Below are positions 19,061 through 22,692 of a stretch of 22,692 nt of DNA, one piece after another. How positions within the stretch are numbered: the stretch's first letter is position 1; the number at the start of each line of letters is the position of its first letter. The DNA is from Fragilariopsis cylindrus CCMP1102 (Eukaryota; Bacillariophyta; Bacillariophyceae; Bacillariales; Bacillariaceae), in contig FMBT01000693.1 in assembly GCA_900095095.1 (NCBI GenBank), forward strand, positions 1 through 22,692. The letters are read 5' to 3'. The translations under genes were made by a program, and so were the position numbers. The notes beneath the pieces were generated by a model. It worked only from the letters and a program-made list of their open reading frames with translations, did no database searches and was not told the origin of the DNA.

Positions 19061-19709
19061 TTGTGCGTTTGTGTTGTATTAATTATTATTGAATCATTTG
19101 AATATAACTAACACGCTTTTTTCAATCCATCCCGTTTGTTTTTACTTCTATTTATTATTCATATGTACGACGTGAATTAGGTGAAACTTATGAAGTTCAT
19201 TGGCCACATGGATCTTTTGGTGCATGTAACACACCAAGTCAGTACCAAACCCCGTTTTATAAAGGTTTATTTTGCAACTTGGAAGAGCTGGTTTGTCATT
19301 TCCTGAAGATGTCATTAATGGAAAAATTTCATCACAAACTGTTGCAAGCAACTTTGCTGTACAAGGACAAGTATATACTATCGTCAATGATGAAAATTAT
19401 TACTATCCCGATTTATTTCGGGGAATGATCACCGGTGTCAAGGATTTTGGTAAAGATATAGCAGTATACTTAGGGTCATCGACAGGATCAGATCGTGACA
19501 ATACAATATGCTCCAAATACGCGCCAATTACTTGGCAAATGGATCGTAAATGCCATTTGATTTCAGCAAGTAGTTTTGATAAATTATGTGCTGATATGTT
19601 ATCTCAAACTCCAACTGATATGACGGCTGATGTTGCACCAAAGGGTGCACGTCTTTTAGTTGATGATAGTCTATCTGATTCTAACGTAAAAACCTTAAAT
19701 TTAAATTAA

Positions 19710-20260
19710 TATATTTTACTACGAAGAAATATGAAAAATATTTGAGCTGCCGTGATAAAATTAAATAAAAACATACCGTATAATATTTGGAAGAAAGAGA
19801 AGGAACAATACAAAATAATAATGAAATGAAATAAAAAGTGAAAAGAATAAACGTACTATCATCGTTGCTTCCTTTTTGTCGATATGCGTTTGCTGAACCA
19901 CACGTGATTGTGGTTGAAATGACCCTGCCCTTGACATTGGAGGATGAGACGATTAATAATGTGTTTTATGCGATAAGAATAGTTCTGAGAAATAAAATAA
20001 AACAAAAAAGTTATGTGTAAAAAAAAATCAAGAATTCAGGCACTTTTCTATTTGGGGGGTTTTCCTCAGAGATATAGTGTTTTTAATTAACTATTTTTTT
20101 AATCCCTTAAAGTAGTGTAAATGGTTACTGTGCGGTATAATTGATAATTAGCATAAAGGGGGCCCCGAAATAAAATGTATTGGGGACACAAAAATGTATT
20201 TGGGGACAAAATATTCAATACAAAAAATTTGTTTATGTACTACACTAGTACTATTTGAAA
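19710..20260. other. 3' flank and AT-rich spacer, no supported gene
   Basis: This is AT-rich sequence after the carbonic anhydrase stop. A 60-codon open frame at 19838 starts with GTG and has no recognisable features. A short direct repeat, AAATGTATTGGGGACA then AAATGTATTTGGGGACA, lies at about 20175-20210, immediately before the satellite array. Confidence 0.5.
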
Positions 20261-21556
20261 GGGTTGCAGAGGACAGCACCAAATAGGTTGGATGCACTAA
20301 CATCCACATAGTATACTAGAACATTGTGTTTGCCTCCTACCACTTTTCTGTTCCTGTGGTTGAGGAATAAATTCATTTTGCTGGTGTGGCAGGCACAAAA
20401 ACAACAACATGATTTTGATTCAAAATGAATACAAAATATCTCATATAAAAGGGTTTCATAGGACAACACCAGCTGGGCCGGTTGCACCAGCATCCACATA
20501 GTGTATTAGAACATTGCGTTTGCCTACTACCACTTTTCTGTTCATGTGGTTGCAGAATAAAATTCGTTTTACTGTTGTTGTTGCAGGCACAAAAATAACA
20601 AGATTTTCAATCAGAATGAACCACAAAATATCTCATATAAAAGGGTTGCATAGGACAACACCAGCTGGGTTGGTTGCACCAACGTCAACATAGTGTATTC
20701 GAACATTGTGTTTGCCTCCTACCACTTTTCTGTTCCTGTGGTTGAGGAATAAAATTTGGTTTGCTGTTGTGGCTGGCAGGCACAAAAATTAAACAAGATT
20801 TTCAATCAAAATGAACCACAACATATCTCATACAGAAGGGTTGCACAGGACAACACCAGCTGGGTCAGGTGCATAAACATCCACATAGTATACTAGAACA
20901 TTGTGTTTGCCTCCCACAACTTTTCTGTTCCTGTGGTTGAGGAATAAAATTTGGTTTGCTGTTGTGGCTGGCAGGCACAAAAATTAAACAAGATTTTCAA
21001 TCAAAATGAACCACAAAATATCTCATATAGAAGGGTTGCACAGGACAACACCAGCTGGGTCAGGTGCAAAAACATACACATAGTATACTAGAACATTGTA
21101 TTTGCCTCCTACAACTCTTCTGTTCCTGTGGTTGAGGAATAAAATTTGGTTTGCTGTTGTGGCTGGCAGGCACAAAAATTAAACAAGATTTTCAATCAAA
21201 ATGAACCACAACATATCTCATATAGAAGGGTTGCACAGGACAACACCAGCTGGGTCAGGTGCAAAAACATCCACATAGTATACTAGAACATTGTGTTTGC
21301 CTCCCACAACTTTTCTGTTCCTGTGGTTGAGGAATAAAATTTGGTTTGCTGTTGTGGAAGGCACACAAATAAACAAGATTTTCAATCAAAATGAACCACA
21401 AAATATCTCATATGAAGGGTTCCATAGGACAACACCAGCTAAGTCGGTGCACAACATCCACATAGTATACTAGGCATTTGTTTGCCTCCTACAACTTTTC
21501 TGTTCCTGTGGTTGAGGAATAAAATCGTTTTCTGTTGTGGAAGCACAAAAACAACT
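20261..21556. repeat. Tandem satellite array, about 6.7 copies of a 189-195 bp unit
   Basis: Units start at GGGTTGCA or a variant at 20261, 20451, 20643, 20838, 21033, 21228 and 21417, giving periods of 190, 192, 195, 195, 195 and 189 bases; the last unit is partial. Each holds GGACAACACCAGCTGGG, CACATAGTATACTAGAACAT, TTTCTGTTCCTGTGGTTGAG and ACAAGATTTTCAATCAAAAT. The middle units are nearly identical and the outer ones diverged, as expected from unequal exchange. On the minus strand, units 1-6 keep a stop-free block of about 30 codons with related peptides (NRKVVGGKHNVLVYYVDV). No splice signals are conserved, so I do not call it a gene. Confidence 0.95.
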
Positions 21557-22692
21557 AGGTGAACAAGAGATCCAGGTGTAGGCTGGTATGAAACACAATG
21601 GTTTGACAGTACTAGAAAGATTGAATGTGTTTTCTCCTATCATCCCTGGTGGTTCATCATCACTTGACCGAAGTAATTCTAATTGGTGTCATCTTTATCT
21701 CACAAATTCTCCAGTGGAGTTTGGTTACTGGAATATTAAACAACTTTGAATAATAAGATGAATACCTTCTCCTTAGGTGAATTATAAGATAAATAACTTC
21801 TACTTAGGTTCTAGAACCAGCATGGTGCACCAAAATTCCACCCAGTCATCCATTCATACCCATAGGGGATGAAACAAGGGCCATGATCCCTCATACTTAC
21901 CTTTGCCTCCAGAACACAAACATTGCATTTTGGCCAACATGTCATATTTCCATGCCCAGAAGTATCATTCAGAAATAGGCTGCCACAACATCAAAAAAAG
22001 GAATTGGACCATGGTTTCAACACCCAGATACCTTCTATATATGCATATGGTCAAAAATACACCAACAATATTTGGAACATTTGCCATGTTGGTGGTGTGT
22101 GGGGCGGGGAACAATAGAATAGACATAAAATGGCCCAAAATGCACACGTTGCAAAAGATGTTTGAGATGATACAGCGCCCATACCAGGTATGCTGAGTCC
22201 CAAATAAAATAGCTAGGCATCAGCATAATTTATAAAGGTTCTGGATTATACCATTGCTTGAGGGTAACCATGCATATATTTGGGGTGTCAAATTTCTCTA
22301 AGTGCCAAGTGTGCGTGTAATCAAGGCCGTGATGCACCATCAATACAGACCTAATAACCTTGAAAGATTATATGGAGCTCAACATTATACCTATGGGTAC
22401 AAGGTACAACTATTGCTTAGGGCTCTAGGGAGGTTAGGAAGGTGTCAGGGTGTGCCAAGCCCCCAGTCATTTAGGTCCCAAAATAGGTTTCCCCCCTTTA
22501 GCGCCCACATCAGCATGGGTCCTGCCTGTTGCTTGCCTAGTTCATATTCCCTTGTTGTACATAGTCTTCCCTATGTGCTTATTTGGGACAATTCATACTT
22601 TTGAGTGTGTACTAGGCCAAATACCCCCCCCCCCCCCCCCCCCAATTGGGCCATTTTCCCATGTCCCAGGCTGCATCACACCCTTTACCACC
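21557..22692. other. Unassigned region after the satellite; C20 homopolymer near the end
   Basis: Open stretches exist, for example a plus-strand frame 21903-22196 and a fragment near 21588-21750 reading KHNGLTVLERLNVFSPIIPG, but none shows recognisable family features and all are short. An uninterrupted run of 20 C lies at 22624-22643. The base composition is more mixed than the AT-rich spacers upstream. It may be old repeat or transposon-derived DNA adjoining the array; I cannot show that. Confidence 0.4.

Larger units (their letters stand above)
17741..19709 (+). pseudogene. Delta-class carbonic anhydrase, interrupted as assembled
   Basis: Delta carbonic anhydrases interconvert CO2 and bicarbonate in marine algae and feed carbon acquisition. 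Exons read 17741-17806 (a 22-residue signal-peptide-like leader, MIFTKHATLFLVSTFG, to VGA), 18211-18357, 18571-19010 and 19181-19709, with GT-AG introns in matching phase. The zinc-site signature is in exon 3 at about 18740-18780: CPVNVHWHTGAEHTSAGEYD, three histidines in HWH...EH. Exon 4 has ETYEVHWPHGSFGACNTPS, VYTIVNDENYYYPDLFRGMI and PITWQMDRKCHLISASSFDK, all typical of the diatom family. The frame is broken four times: a TAG at 18265-18267 in exon 2, one missing base near 18937-18939, one in the A5 run at 18948-18952, and one near 19268-19277. Restoring a base at each shift makes both exon phases fit exactly. It is therefore either a recent pseudogene or a poorly called consensus. A second ATG at 17882 (see separate entry) offers an alternative leader. 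Confidence 0.85.

Noticed and set aside
19838-20020. 60-codon frame after the carbonic anhydrase gene
   Set aside because: It begins at GTG, is short, and shows no family features.
21903-22196. 97-codon plus-strand frame after the satellite array
   Set aside because: Overlapping frames on both strands are similarly open and no motif is recognisable.
1-22692. tRNA, rRNA, CRISPR or bacterial operon structure
   Set aside because: I saw no T-loop GTTCRA with a matching cloverleaf, no rRNA-like sequence and no spaced identical short repeats; the satellite units are contiguous, without unique spacers.

Overview
The window looks like nuclear DNA of a photosynthetic stramenopile, most probably a diatom. 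The evidence is: genes with GT-AG spliceosomal introns of about 115-400 bases; a precursor with a bipartite plastid leader carrying an ASAFAP-like Phe motif; a delta-class carbonic anhydrase; an FkbM-type methyltransferase of the kind common in diatoms; and microsatellite-rich, AT-biased spacers. I do not name a species. Having METE argues against Thalassiosira pseudonana, which lacks it.

Layout. 921-2234 (+): three-exon precursor of a thylakoid-lumen protein, frame-shifted as assembled and perhaps continuing beyond its stop. 2799-3560 (-): FAM133-like lysine/serine/aspartate-rich protein. About 3757-4080 (-): small gene whose coding signal hops frames. 4926-7618 (-): complete four-exon METE, 764 aa, zinc site intact. 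7619-8848: long divergent spacer with six copies of ACGTTCTTC and a local duplication. 8849-9964 (+): mitochondrial crotonase-family protein lacking both hydratase glutamates. 10279-10839 (-): protein with 27 cysteines. 11501-12059 (+): broken FkbM methyltransferase. 12391-13713 (-): Asn/Asp-rich protein with possible helical repeats. 14682-16347 (+): two-exon cytosolic 6-phosphogluconate dehydrogenase. 16771-17049: possible retroelement Gag remnant. 17741-19709 (+): delta carbonic anhydrase with one nonsense codon and three single-base frame breaks. 20261-21556: about 6.7 tandem copies of a 189-195 bp satellite. 21557-22692: no recognisable gene, ending near a C20 run.

The genes are not a functional cluster. 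They cover plastid lumen function, one-carbon/methionine metabolism, acyl-CoA metabolism, the oxidative pentose phosphate pathway and inorganic carbon acquisition. The most interesting signals are the repeated nonamer in the METE/crotonase spacer, a TACTGTA/TACAGTA palindrome family confined to non-coding DNA, and the contrast between fully intact genes and others, including the carbonic anhydrase, whose coding signal hops frames.
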